This document shows positions 1 through 6,926 of a stretch of DNA of 9,820 nt, piece by piece (position 1 is the first letter of the stretch; each line of letters opens with the position of its first letter). The translations under genes and the position numbers were made by a program. The stretch is from assembly GCA_946480965.1 (NCBI GenBank), contig CAMLMI010000162.1, positions 1 to 9,820 of the forward strand, in the 5' to 3' direction. The stretch is from an uncultured Verrucomicrobiales bacterium (GTDB lineage Bacteria; Verrucomicrobiota; Verrucomicrobiae; Limisphaerales; CANJSG01). The notes below the pieces were generated by a model. That model searched no databases, was not told the DNA's origin, and worked only from the letters and a program-made list of their open reading frames with translations.

Positions 1-1187
1 ACCGCCCCGTTCGTCGTGATGCCGCTCGCGGCCAGCGTCGCGACCGTGGGCGCGGCTTGAGGCGGAGTGTTCCGCCAGAGCTGGAAGACGCGGCCGCCGG
101 CGGCGTCGCCGGTCAGCGCTAGATCATTCCAGCCGTCACCGTTCACATCGGCCCAACCGACGGCTCCCCAGTAGATCGGCTCCAGCGGAAGATTGGCGTT
201 CACGAAACCGCTGCCGGTGTTGCGCCATACTTGGGCCAGCCGGCCCGAAGCACCGTCGCCGGTGACGAGCAGGTCGAGGCGTCCGTCGTTGTCGTGGTCG
301 TTCCAGGCCACGGCGGCGTATTGCACGCCGGGCAGGACCGCGCCGCTGTTGACGAAGCCGGAGCCGGTGTTGCGCCACACCTGGGTCACGCGCTCCAGCG
401 CGGCATTGCCGGCCAGGAGAAGATCGAGGCGTCCGTCGTTGTTGTAGTCGCCCCAGGCCACGGATCCGAGACTCAGGCCGGGGAGGGCGATGTTCGCATT
501 GACGAAGCCGGAGCCGGTGTTGCGCCAGATCTGGCAGATTTCGCCCGACGAGGTCGTGCCGGTGAGAATGAGATCCAGGCGTCCGTCGTTGTCGTAGTCG
601 CCCCAGGCCACGGCGCTGGAATCCACGCCGGGCAGACCCGCGTTGATGTTGGTGAAGGCGGTGCCGGTGTTGCGCCAGATCTGGGAGACGCGCACGGAGT
701 TCGTGTCCCAGCCGGTGAGCAGGATGTCGGGCCGGCCGTCATTGTCGTAGTCGCCCCAGGCGAGCGCGCCCCAGAAGGTGCCGGGCAGGGCGATGCCGCT
801 GTTGACGAAGCCGGAGCCGGTGTTGCGCCAGAGCTGGGTGACGCGGGCCCCGTCGCGGGTCCACCCGTTGAGCAGCAGGTCGAGCCGCCCGTCGCCGTTG
901 TAGTCGGCCCAAGCGGCCGCGCTGTGGGAGAGGGCGGGCAGGGTGGTGGAGACCTTGGCGAAGTCGGCCCCCGTGTTGCGCCAGAGCTCGGTGATGCCGT
1001 CGGCGGGCGACTGGTTCGTCGCTCCGGTGAGGGCGAGGTCGGGCCGCCCGTCGTTGTCATAGTCGCCCCAGGCCACCGCGCCATACCACACGCCGGGGAT
1101 GGAGGCGGCCTGTGCCGCCACGCTTCCCAGCAATACCAATCCCAGTGCGGCCACCCGCCGCCATCCCGCCATAGTCATCAGATTCAT
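1..1187 (-). CDS. Secreted FG-GAP/VCBS repeat protein, N-terminal part (3' end beyond window)
   Basis: I read this frame from the ATG at 1187 to the window edge, 395 codons without a stop. Residues 1-28 look like a signal peptide: two arginines at 10-11, a hydrophobic stretch at 12-25, and an AQA-A cleavage region near 25-28. The mature part holds seven tandem repeats starting near residues 40, 93, 144, 195, 245, 295 and 345. Each has a WGDYDNDGR-x-DLLLTG calcium-binding-like loop (variants WADYNGDG, WNDHDNDG, WADVNGDG), then a QxWRNTGSGFVN strand and a short LPG turn. Such repeats form blades of a beta-propeller and occur in exported adhesins, enzymes and integrin-like proteins; the ligand cannot be told. 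After repeat seven the sequence turns into a Pro/Ala/Thr linker (TVATLAASGITTNGA) that resembles the start of a fibronectin-III/Ig-like domain, so the full protein is probably much longer. No strong Shine-Dalgarno; the signal peptide decides the start. Confidence 0.85.
   Translation of the reverse strand, partial: MNLMTMAGWRRVAALGLVLLGSVAAQAASIPGVWYGAVAWGDYDNDGRPDLALTGATNQSPADGITELWRNTGADFAKVSTTLPALSHSAAAWADYNGDGRLDLLLNGWTRDGARVTQLWRNTGSGFVNSGIALPGTFWGALAWGDYDNDGRPDILLTGWDTNSVRVSQIWRNTGTAFTNINAGLPGVDSSAVAWGDYDNDGRLDLILTGTTSSGEICQIWRNTGSGFVNANIALPGLSLGSVAWGDYNNDGRLDLLLAGNAALERVTQVWRNTGSGFVNSGAVLPGVQYAAVAWNDHDNDGRLDLLVTGDGASGRLAQVWRNTGSGFVNANLPLEPIYWGAVGWADVNGDGWNDLALTGDAAGGRVFQLWRNTPPQAAPTVATLAASGITTNGA
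75..1070 (-). repeat. Seven coding tandem repeats of 150-159 bp
   Basis: The codon for the Trp that opens each repeat lies at 1070, 911, 758, 605, 455, 305 and 155, so the period is 159, 153, 153, 150, 150 and 150 bp. The last four units share a fixed 50-codon length, while the signal-peptide-proximal ones are longer. A near-identical stretch encoding NTGSGFVN recurs around 801-830, 499-528 and 349-378. This DNA-level similarity suggests that the copies arose by recent duplication or are homogenised by gene conversion. Confidence 0.8.
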
Positions 1188-1232
1188 TTCAGTTCCCTTG
1201 CCCGCGGCAGCCGACACGACCAAGGGCTCCGG

Positions 1233-1251
1233 CGACGCCACCCCGGCGTCG
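1233..1251 (-). promoter_or_regulatory. Hairpin in the leader of the repeat-protein gene
   Basis: A perfect 7-bp inverted repeat (CGACGCC / GGCGTCG) with a 5-base loop lies 46-64 bases upstream of the ATG at 1187. In the minus-strand RNA it would fold in the 5' untranslated region. It has no following T-run. In DNA this GC-rich it may be chance. Confidence 0.25.
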
Positions 1252-1445
1252 TCTGGCTGGAACCGATGTTCTGCTTGCCGTTTTCATTGTTCACACGAGG
1301 CCGATCACGGGGATCCGGCGGGGAGCACGGCGGGATTGCGGTTGCAACGGAGATGTCGCTTCCCATTCCCGGACCGGCCTTCCCAGAGCCCGAATTCCGC
1401 TTTCGGCTACGTGGTGATTCGGCGGTGCGGGGCGTTGCTTGAGGG

Positions 1446-1486
1446 GCGAATCTCACGGAAGAGAAGGATTTTTCCTTCAGATTCGC
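1446..1486. promoter_or_regulatory. Bipartite inverted repeat (8 + 6 bp)
   Basis: GCGAATCT (1446-1453) pairs perfectly with AGATTCGC (1479-1486). Inside it GAAGGA (1463-1468) pairs with TCCTTC (1473-1478) around a TTTT loop. A 9-base bulge (1454-1462) sits on one side only and the other side is continuous. No T-run follows on either strand, so it is not a classic terminator. It could be a 3' stability structure of thyA mRNA, an operator for the repeat-protein gene, or part of a small RNA. Confidence 0.35.
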
Positions 1487-1596
1487 GGACTTGAGGACGA
1501 TATGGACAGTCGTGACCCGGAGACGGGCATGTGCCGCCGGAGAACCAGGTTCCGGACAACGGGACAATCGCGAACGCGCGGGACAGAAGTGTCCAA

Positions 1597-2394
1597 CTAG
1601 ACGGCAATCGGCGCCTTGATCGCCGGATGCGGGTCATATCCGAGAAGCTCGAAGTCCTCGTAGACGAAGTCGTGGATGTTCTTCCGCTCGGGGTTGAGCC
1701 TCATCGTCGGCAACGGACGCGGCTCGCGGGAGAGCTGGAGCTTCGCCTGTTCGACGTGGTTCGCGTAGAGGTGCAGGTCGCCGAAGGTGTGGACGAAGTC
1801 GCCGGGTTTCAGCCCGCAGACCTGCGCCACCATCATCGTGAGCAGCGCGTAGCTGGCGATGTTGAAGGGCACGCCGAGGAAGATGTCCGCGCTACGCTGG
1901 TAGAGCTGGCAGCTCAGGGTGCCGTCCTCGACGTAGAACTGGAACAGGGCGTGGCACGGGGGCAGCGCCATCCGGTCCACTTCGCCGACGTTCCACGCGC
2001 TGACGATGTGGCGGCGGCTGTGGGGATTCTTCCGGATCTGTTCAATCACGGCGTCGATCTGGTGGATGGAGCGGCCATCGGCCGTCCGCCAATCGCACCA
2101 CTGCGCGCCATAGACGCGGCCGAGCTCGCCGGTTTCCTTGTCGGCCCATTCATCCCAGATCGTGACGCCGCGCTCCTGGAGCCAGCGGACGTTGGTCTCG
2201 CCGCGCAGGAACCAGAGCAGCTCGTAGAGGATGGACTTGAGGTGGACCTTCTTGGTCGTCACCAGCGGAAAGCCGTCGGCCAAGCGATACCGCGTCTGCG
2301 CCCCGAAGACCGAATATGTGCCCACGCCGGTGCGGTCCGCGCGGAACTTGCCGGAATCGAGCACGAGGCGGAGCAGGTCGTGGTATTGGCGCAT
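1597..2394 (-). CDS. thyA: Thymidylate synthase
   Basis: Makes dTMP from dUMP with methylene-tetrahydrofolate as both one-carbon donor and reductant; a cytosolic homodimer. The 265-residue product matches the usual bacterial ThyA length (264 in E. coli). The N-terminal [11 protein letters not shown] phosphate-binding region is at 21-31. VTIWDEWAD is at 77-85, the catalytic Cys147 is in [13 protein letters not shown], and the dUMP-binding [20 protein letters not shown] is at 165-184. The C-terminus [14 protein letters not shown] closes the active site. The start at 2394 is fixed by homology and by a GGGAGG ribosome site 9 bases upstream. It begins 5 bases after the stop of the glycosyltransferase fusion gene and is probably co-transcribed with it. 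No folA follows, unlike many thyA loci. All key residues are present, so it should be active. Confidence 0.98.
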   Translation of the reverse strand: MRQYHDLLRLVLDSGKFRADRTGVGTYSVFGAQTRYRLADGFPLVTTKKVHLKSILYELLWFLRGETNVRWLQERGVTIWDEWADKETGELGRVYGAQWCDWRTADGRSIHQIDAVIEQIRKNPHSRRHIVSAWNVGEVDRMALPPCHALFQFYVEDGTLSCQLYQRSADIFLGVPFNIASYALLTMMVAQVCGLKPGDFVHTFGDLHLYANHVEQAKLQLSREPRPLPTMRLNPERKNIHDFVYEDFELLGYDPHPAIKAPIAV

Positions 2395-2399
2395 GGCGG

Positions 2400-4973
2400 T
2401 CAGCCTCCCGAACCCCTGAGCGGCGGCGGCGTCTTGCCCTCGGCCTTCAGGCGGCGGAATTCCTTGTCCATCTTGTAGAGCCCCTTCTGCGCGCCCACCT
2501 CGTCCATCATGGCGATGATGAGGCGCTGGAGGTCGCGCTGCTCGACCTCGAGGAACCAGGCGAAGAGCACCTGGAGAAGGAGGAGGAGCCAGAGCCAGGG
2601 AATGGCGGTGCCGACGAAGCCGATGACCAGCAGCTCGAAGGCGAGGGCGGAGAAGAAGCCGACCTTGGCCATGAGCGACCACTTGGTCTCCAGCCGCACG
2701 CGGAAGAGCTGGCGTCCGCCGCCGTAGGGCTCGGCCACGGTGGTGAGCTGGAGATAGGTCCAGCGGCTGCCGTAGATCTCCACGTCGTATTCGCTCCAGC
2801 CGGCGTCGGTCTTGTTCTGCCAGCGCTGCTCGTCGAGCCGGTGGAGGAGCGCGCCGAGGAACTCCAGCCGGTCCACCCAGGTGTCGGCCCAGTATTCGAC
2901 GACGTCGAGGTTCTCGCCCTTTTCCTTGAGCTGGAAGGCGGCGCGCTGGGCCTCGGGCGGCGCGGGCGGGGTCTGCTTGAGGCTGAGGCGGCTCTTGTAG
3001 CGGGCGTAGCCGCGGTAGATGGGCTGGAGGAAGAAGAGCGCGGCGACGAGCGGCTTGGACCACCAGTGGCGCTTGTTCTTCGGCAGCTCGGCCTGGATGC
3101 CGGCCGCGACGCAGGTGGCGAGCGAGACCAGGGCGGAGACGACGCCGAGCGGCAGCAGGTTCGGGAACGGCACCGAGAGCACGAGCAGCGGCACCGTGAT
3201 CAGGACGTGATACTCCAGCGTGGTCGTGAGCATCAGCGCCATCTCCGGCGGCGGCGAATAGAGCGTCTGGAAGAAGCCGCTGCCGAAGACGCCGTGGTAA
3301 ATGATGGGCTTGCGCGTCTCCACGCCGAACTTGGCCGAGGTGTAGATGCGGCCGTGCCAGATGCTGGCGCCGACGCTGTTGAAGTATTCCGGGTGCTTGC
3401 GGATGAGCAGCGCCTCGGCCTCGCCGTAGCCCTGCTGCTGCTTCAGGTAGGCCTTCACCGTGGAGCGGCGGTAGTGCCAGACGAAGCCCGCCGGGCTGAA
3501 CCCGATGCGGTAGCCGCGCTGCATCAATCGCCAGCACACGTCCACGTCGTCGCCCGCCTTGCGGTAGATCGGGTCGAATCCGTCGATTTCCAGCAGGGCC
3601 CAGCGGTAGAAGGCCATGTTGCAGCCGGGGATGTGTTCGGCCAACCGGTCCGTGAGCATGACGTGCGCAGGGCCGCCGGGCGACGCCATGACGCACGCGG
3701 CGGTGGGCACGTCCTCCGGCGGCAGGAAATTGTGCCCGCCGATGCCCGTGAAGTTGGAGTTCAGCAGGTCCCCGATCAGGTAGTGCAGCCAGTCCTCGTC
3801 CGCGCGGCAGTCGGAGTCGGTGAAGGCGACGATCTCGCCGGTGGCGGCATGGATGCCGGTGTTGCGCGCGACGGAGAGGCCCTTGTTGGGCTGCTTGATG
3901 TTGCGGATCGACGGATAGTTCGCCGCGATCTCCTGCGAATGGTCGGTGGAACCGTCGTCCACGAGGATCACCTCGTAGTCCGGGTAGTTGAGCTTTTCGA
4001 GCGAATCGAGGCAGGCCTTGAGCGTCTTGCCGCCGTTGTAGCTGGCGACGACGACGGAGACCTTCGGATAGGACGGCAGCGGGAAGCGTGGTGCGGTCGC
4101 GAACTTCCGCCGCACCACCTCGAACGACCGCTTGCGCACGCGGTTGCGGGTCACGAGCCCGAACTCCCAGTCGTGGATCCACTGGCCGTCCTTGAACCAG
4201 TCGTCGGTGAACGAAAAGACGAACGCGCCGGCCACGCCGCTGCGGAACGCGGTCTCGATCTTCCAGCCGAGCACCTCGCTCTTGTGGTCCTCGCCCTCGC
4301 GGATGGAATCGAGGCCGAATTCGCCCAGCACCAGCGGCTTGGTGTCGGCGATCATCTGGAGACGCGCCAGGTAGTTCTCGAACGGCTTCTGCTGGTGCAG
4401 ATAGACGTTGAACATCAGGAAATCGAGGTTGCGCGGGCGCAGGAACTCCGTGGGCGGGTAGTTGCCCATCGTGCAGAGGCACTGCGGATCGACCTCCTTG
4501 GCGGCGTCCACCAGGTCGTCGAGGAACGCCGCCACCCGGTCCGCCCCGCTCCAGCGGGCGATGTCGGGCGGGATCTCGTTCACGATGCTGTAGGCCAGCA
4601 CCGAGGGATGCCCGCCGCAGGCGCGGACGGTGGCGCGGACCATCTCGAGCGCGTCGTCGCGGTGCCGCTTCTCCTCCAGGAAGCAGAGATGTTTGTTCCA
4701 CGGAACATCGACCAGCAGCTTGAGCCCGGAAGCCTGGGCGAGGTCCATGAACCAGCGCGGCGGCGTGTGGTAGATGCGCAGCGTGTTCGCGCCCAGCTCG
4801 TGCACGAGCGCGAAGTCGGCCTTGGTCTGTTCCAACGAGGCGAAGAACTCGCCCGCCTCGTTCGGCGCGAACGGACCGTAGGTGACGCCCTTGACGCAGA
4901 ACTTCTCCGCGCCGAGGCGGAGGAACTTGCCGTCCACCGTCACCCTCGGCTGGGAATGCTGGCTGGCGTTCAT
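2400..4973 (-). CDS. Glycoside hydrolase-like / GT2 glycosyltransferase fusion with C-terminal membrane helices
   Basis: 857 residues in three parts. Residues about 10-295 form a TIM-barrel glycosidase-like domain of the GH2/GH5 clan-A kind. The likely acid/base is Glu133 (SIVNEIPPD) and the likely nucleophile Glu218 ([10 protein letters not shown]), with a barrel end [10 protein letters not shown] at 251-260. Residues about 304-545 are a GT-A, family 2 transferase: [11 protein letters not shown] at 305-315, DDGSTD at 339-344, metal-binding DSD at 386-388, GDDVDVCWR at 474-482 with the probable base, and [12 protein letters not shown] at 512-523 as the acceptor-side motif. Membrane segments are likely near 585-603, 606-626, 637-656 and 771-808. 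There is no signal peptide and no helix between the two enzymes, so both should face the cytosol. A GH-GT2 union recalls NdvB of cyclic beta-glucan synthesis (GH17 + GT2), but the hydrolase family here differs. Substrate unknown. Start supported by GGAG five bases upstream; it precedes thyA by 5 bases. Confidence 0.85.
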   Translation of the reverse strand: MNASQHSQPRVTVDGKFLRLGAEKFCVKGVTYGPFAPNEAGEFFASLEQTKADFALVHELGANTLRIYHTPPRWFMDLAQASGLKLLVDVPWNKHLCFLEEKRHRDDALEMVRATVRACGGHPSVLAYSIVNEIPPDIARWSGADRVAAFLDDLVDAAKEVDPQCLCTMGNYPPTEFLRPRNLDFLMFNVYLHQQKPFENYLARLQMIADTKPLVLGEFGLDSIREGEDHKSEVLGWKIETAFRSGVAGAFVFSFTDDWFKDGQWIHDWEFGLVTRNRVRKRSFEVVRRKFATAPRFPLPSYPKVSVVVASYNGGKTLKACLDSLEKLNYPDYEVILVDDGSTDHSQEIAANYPSIRNIKQPNKGLSVARNTGIHAATGEIVAFTDSDCRADEDWLHYLIGDLLNSNFTGIGGHNFLPPEDVPTAACVMASPGGPAHVMLTDRLAEHIPGCNMAFYRWALLEIDGFDPIYRKAGDDVDVCWRLMQRGYRIGFSPAGFVWHYRRSTVKAYLKQQQGYGEAEALLIRKHPEYFNSVGASIWHGRIYTSAKFGVETRKPIIYHGVFGSGFFQTLYSPPPEMALMLTTTLEYHVLITVPLLVLSVPFPNLLPLGVVSALVSLATCVAAGIQAELPKNKRHWWSKPLVAALFFLQPIYRGYARYKSRLSLKQTPPAPPEAQRAAFQLKEKGENLDVVEYWADTWVDRLEFLGALLHRLDEQRWQNKTDAGWSEYDVEIYGSRWTYLQLTTVAEPYGGGRQLFRVRLETKWSLMAKVGFFSALAFELLVIGFVGTAIPWLWLLLLLQVLFAWFLEVEQRDLQRLIIAMMDEVGAQKGLYKMDKEFRRLKAEGKTPPPLRGSGG
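2404..2409 (-). promoter_or_regulatory. Shine-Dalgarno of thyA
   Basis: GGGAGG on the minus strand, 9 bases before the thyA ATG, lies inside the last codons of the upstream gene. This points to coupled translation of the two genes. It is one of the few clear Shine-Dalgarno sequences in the window. Confidence 0.7.
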
Positions 4974-4990
4974 CGTGGCTCCACAAGTGA

Positions 4991-5024
4991 AAGGTCCGAA
5001 GCCGCCGGAGCCGCTTCAGACCTT
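4991..5024 (-). terminator. 12-bp hairpin after lpd, before the GH-GT2 gene
   Basis: In the minus-strand RNA AAGGUCUGAAGC pairs with GCUUCGGACCUU over 12 bp with one G-U wobble and a 10-base loop. On the other strand that wobble would be an A-C mismatch, so the structure suits the minus-strand transcript. Only TTTC follows, a weak U-tract. The hairpin starts 22 bases past the lpd stop and ends 17 bases before the next ATG, immediately ahead of its GGAG. It may end most lpd transcripts, or act as a partial terminator or processing site that lowers expression of the downstream pair. Confidence 0.55.
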
Positions 5025-5046
5025 GGCACAACTCGTTGTCGCTCGC

Positions 5047-6462
5047 TCAATGCGCGGGCTTCTTCGTGAAGAAGTGCGCGGAGTGGCCGTAATAGACCTC
5101 GGCCGCCTCCATGATGGTCTCGGACAGGGTCGGATGCGGATGCACCGTCAGGGCGAGGTCCTTCACGTTCGCGCCCATCTCGATGGCCACGGCGGCCTCG
5201 GAGATCAGCTCGCCCGCGCCGTGGCCGGTGATGCCGACGCCCAACACGCGGTCGGTGCCGGGCTCGGCGATGATCTTGGTCACGCCGTCGGTGCGGTCGT
5301 AGGTCAACGCGCGGCCAGAGGCGGCCCACGGGAACTTGGCGATCTTCACTTCGAGGCCCTTCGCCTTGGCCTCCGTCTCGGTCAGGCCCACCCAGGCGAC
5401 TTCGGGATCGGTGAAGACCACGGCGGGAATCAGCGCGTCCTTCCGGGCCATCGGTTCGCCCACGATGGTCTCGACCGCGACACGGGCTTCCTTCGACGCC
5501 TTGTGGGCGAGGAGGATTCCGCCGGCGATGTCGCCGATGGCGAGGATGTTCGCGTCGGCGGTCTCCATCTTGTCGTTGACCTTCACGAAGCCCTTCTCGT
5601 CCTTCTCCACCTTCGTGTTTTCGAGGCCGAGATCGGCGCTGTTCGGAGTGCGGCCGACGGAGACCAGCACCCGGTCGTAGAGCTCGTCGTAGGTCTTGCC
5701 GTTGTATTCGGAGACGACCTGGATCTGTTTGCCCTTGGTGGCCATCTTGCCGACCTTGGCCTTGAGGCGGAGCTCCTTGAAGTTCTTCGTCGCGAGCTGG
5801 AACACGGGCCGCACCAGGTCGGGATCGGCTCCCATCAGGATGCCGTCGAGCGCCTCGATCACCGTGACCTTGGAGCCGAGGTTCGCGTAAACGGTGCCCA
5901 ACTCCATGCCGATGTAGCCGCCGCCGATGACGAGCAGGTTCTCGGGGATATCCTCGACGTTCAGCGCCTCGGTGGAGGTCATGACGCGGGGATTGCCGAG
6001 GTCGAACGACTTGGGCAGCGCCGGTCGGGAACCGACGGCGAGGATCGCCTTCTCGAACTGCACGCGCTTCTGGCCCTCGCTGGTCTCGACGCGGAGGGTG
6101 TCGGAACTTTCGAAATAGCCCTTGCCCGCGATGACGGTCACGCCGCGCATCTTGGCCAGCGAAGCGATGCCTCCGCTGTTCTTCGCCACGACGGAATCCT
6201 TCCAGGCGCGGAGCTTGTCGAGATCGACCGCGGGCGCCTGGAACGTGAGGCCGAACGTGGCCGCGTGCTTGGCCTCGGCGACCAGGCCGCTGGCGAAGAG
6301 CAGCGCCTTGGAAGGGATGCAGCCGCGGTTCAGGCAGACGCCGCCGAGCTTGTCGGCTTCGACGAGGATGACCTTCTTGCCGAGGTCGGCGGCATAGAAC
6401 GCGGCGGCGTAGCCACCAGGGCCGGCGCCGAGAACAACCACTTCAGTTTTGATCGGGTCCAT
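5047..6462 (-). CDS. lpdA: Dihydrolipoyl dehydrogenase (E3)
   Basis: The E3 flavoenzyme of 2-oxoacid dehydrogenase complexes; it re-oxidises the dihydrolipoyl group on E2 and passes electrons through FAD to NAD+. The 471 residues match the family. The FAD-binding GAGPGG is at 12-17. The redox-active disulfide Cys43/Cys48 lies in GGVCLNRGCIPSK. The NAD-binding GGGYIGMELG is at 180-189, with Glu203 ending the second strand as expected for NAD rather than NADP. The second FAD motif ILAIGDIAGG is at 306-315. The catalytic His443-Glu448 pair lies in HPHPTLSE of the dimer interface. It starts 8 bases after the hicA stop with no clear ribosome site, so translation may depend on coupling. Last gene of the E2-hicB-hicA-lpd unit; a strong hairpin follows its stop. 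Confidence 0.97.
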   Translation of the reverse strand: MDPIKTEVVVLGAGPGGYAAAFYAADLGKKVILVEADKLGGVCLNRGCIPSKALLFASGLVAEAKHAATFGLTFQAPAVDLDKLRAWKDSVVAKNSGGIASLAKMRGVTVIAGKGYFESSDTLRVETSEGQKRVQFEKAILAVGSRPALPKSFDLGNPRVMTSTEALNVEDIPENLLVIGGGYIGMELGTVYANLGSKVTVIEALDGILMGADPDLVRPVFQLATKNFKELRLKAKVGKMATKGKQIQVVSEYNGKTYDELYDRVLVSVGRTPNSADLGLENTKVEKDEKGFVKVNDKMETADANILAIGDIAGGILLAHKASKEARVAVETIVGEPMARKDALIPAVVFTDPEVAWVGLTETEAKAKGLEVKIAKFPWAASGRALTYDRTDGVTKIIAEPGTDRVLGVGITGHGAGELISEAAVAIEMGANVKDLALTVHPHPTLSETIMEAAEVYYGHSAHFFTKKPAH

Positions 6463-6470
6463 TTGAGAAA

Positions 6471-6686
6471 TCAGAGGTTTTCCAAAAGCGTTTTAATGTC
6501 CAGACCCGCCTGTCTGAGCACGTCACGCATCGTGCCCAGTTTGATGGGCCGATGGTTCGGCACGATGACGGTCTTCGATCCGCTCTTCATTTTGATGTGC
6601 GACCCCGACTGGCTCACGGAAACGAATCCGAGACGCTTCAGTGCCCGAACGACCTGTGGTGCGTCGAGATCACGGGGGAATTTCAT
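6471..6686 (-). CDS. hicA: HicA-type toxin (mRNA interferase)
   Basis: 71 residues of the HicA/YcfA double-stranded-RNA-binding-like fold. It shows the family pattern: an N-terminal helix with a basic patch (VVRALKRLGF, 12-21), the GSH motif with catalytic His30 in QSGSHIKMK, a strand SKTVIVPNH (37-45), and a C-terminal helix with TMRDVLRQAGLD (52-63). HicA toxins cut mRNA and tmRNA and are neutralised by direct binding of HicB. The gene starts 3 bases after hicB and ends 8 bases before lpd, inside a pyruvate dehydrogenase-type operon. GC by hand count is about 56 %, against about 66 % in sampled parts of the flanking enzymes, which suggests acquisition by transfer. No clear ribosome site; coupling to hicB is likely. 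All core residues are present, so it may be active. Confidence 0.88.
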   Translation of the reverse strand: MKFPRDLDAPQVVRALKRLGFVSVSQSGSHIKMKSGSKTVIVPNHRPIKLGTMRDVLRQAGLDIKTLLENL

Positions 6687-6689
6687 TGA

Positions 6690-6914
6690 TCAGGCCAAAG
6701 TCATCACCGGGTCTTCCACGAAATGGAGACGCACAGACAGCGGCCGGTCGGGCCTGTCTTCAAAATACAATGAAACCGCCTCCTTGATCATGGCGTGCAG
6801 CTCCGGGATTGAATCGCCCTGCGTGGCGATTCCGCCACCCGCCGGATCATCCCAGCACGCATTGAAACCACCGCATTCTTGGTCGTGCCGGATGTTGATG
6901 GTGATTTCTCGCAT
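6690..6914 (-). CDS. hicB: Short HicB-type antitoxin (RNase H-like core only)
   Basis: 74 residues with the HicB partial RNase H fold: strands at 3-8 and 15-20, the hallmark IATQGDSIPELHAMIKEAVSLYF at 29-51 (the TxGDS-E-L-x-EA pattern), then a C-terminal strand ending in FVEDPVMTLA. It should cap the HicA active site. Most HicB proteins carry a C-terminal ribbon-helix-helix or helix-turn-helix; at 74 residues this one has none. It should therefore not repress its own promoter, and its transcription may depend on the surrounding operon. It starts 12 bases after the E2 stop. Its order (antitoxin first) is the reverse of E. coli hicAB. From memory, small proteins of this type are sometimes mis-named as a 2-oxoisovalerate dehydrogenase subunit in databases; nothing here supports an enzymatic role. 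Confidence 0.85.
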   Translation of the reverse strand: MREITINIRHDQECGGFNACWDDPAGGGIATQGDSIPELHAMIKEAVSLYFEDRPDRPLSVRLHFVEDPVMTLA

Positions 6915-6926
6915 AGCCGGACGGTA

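Larger units (their letters stand above)
1188..1596. other. Non-coding stretch between thyA and the repeat-protein gene
   Basis: These 409 bases hold no reading frame with recognisable protein character; the open frames on both strands are low-complexity and lack a plausible ribosome site. The region should contain the 3' end of the thyA transcript and the promoter of the repeat-protein gene. I see no convincing -35/-10 pair for the latter. Two inverted repeats (1233-1251 and 1446-1486) are described separately. A small GGACA/TGTCC hairpin (1581-1594) lies 2-3 bases beyond the thyA stop but has no T-run, so it is at best a weak transcript end. Confidence 0.6.

Noticed and set aside
231..1442. 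403-codon open frame on the plus strand opposite the repeat protein
   Set aside because: It mirrors the repeats in antisense, has Val/Gly/Ala-rich low-complexity content, and the minus-strand frame has a signal peptide and clear VCBS motifs.
1184..1567. 127-codon minus-strand frame upstream of the repeat protein
   Set aside because: No family likeness, no ribosome site, and it overlaps the real start of the repeat-protein gene.
1597..5031. 1144-codon minus-strand frame suggesting a giant fusion to ThyA
   Set aside because: Only its last 265 residues are ThyA. The upstream part is an out-of-frame shadow of the GH-GT2 gene, Arg/Pro/Ala-rich, kept open by high GC; thyA has its own start and ribosome site.
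2316..5069. 917-codon plus-strand frame opposite the GH-GT2 gene
   Set aside because: Antisense shadow in GC-rich DNA, with low-complexity Glu/Arg/Val/Ala content and no recognisable domain.
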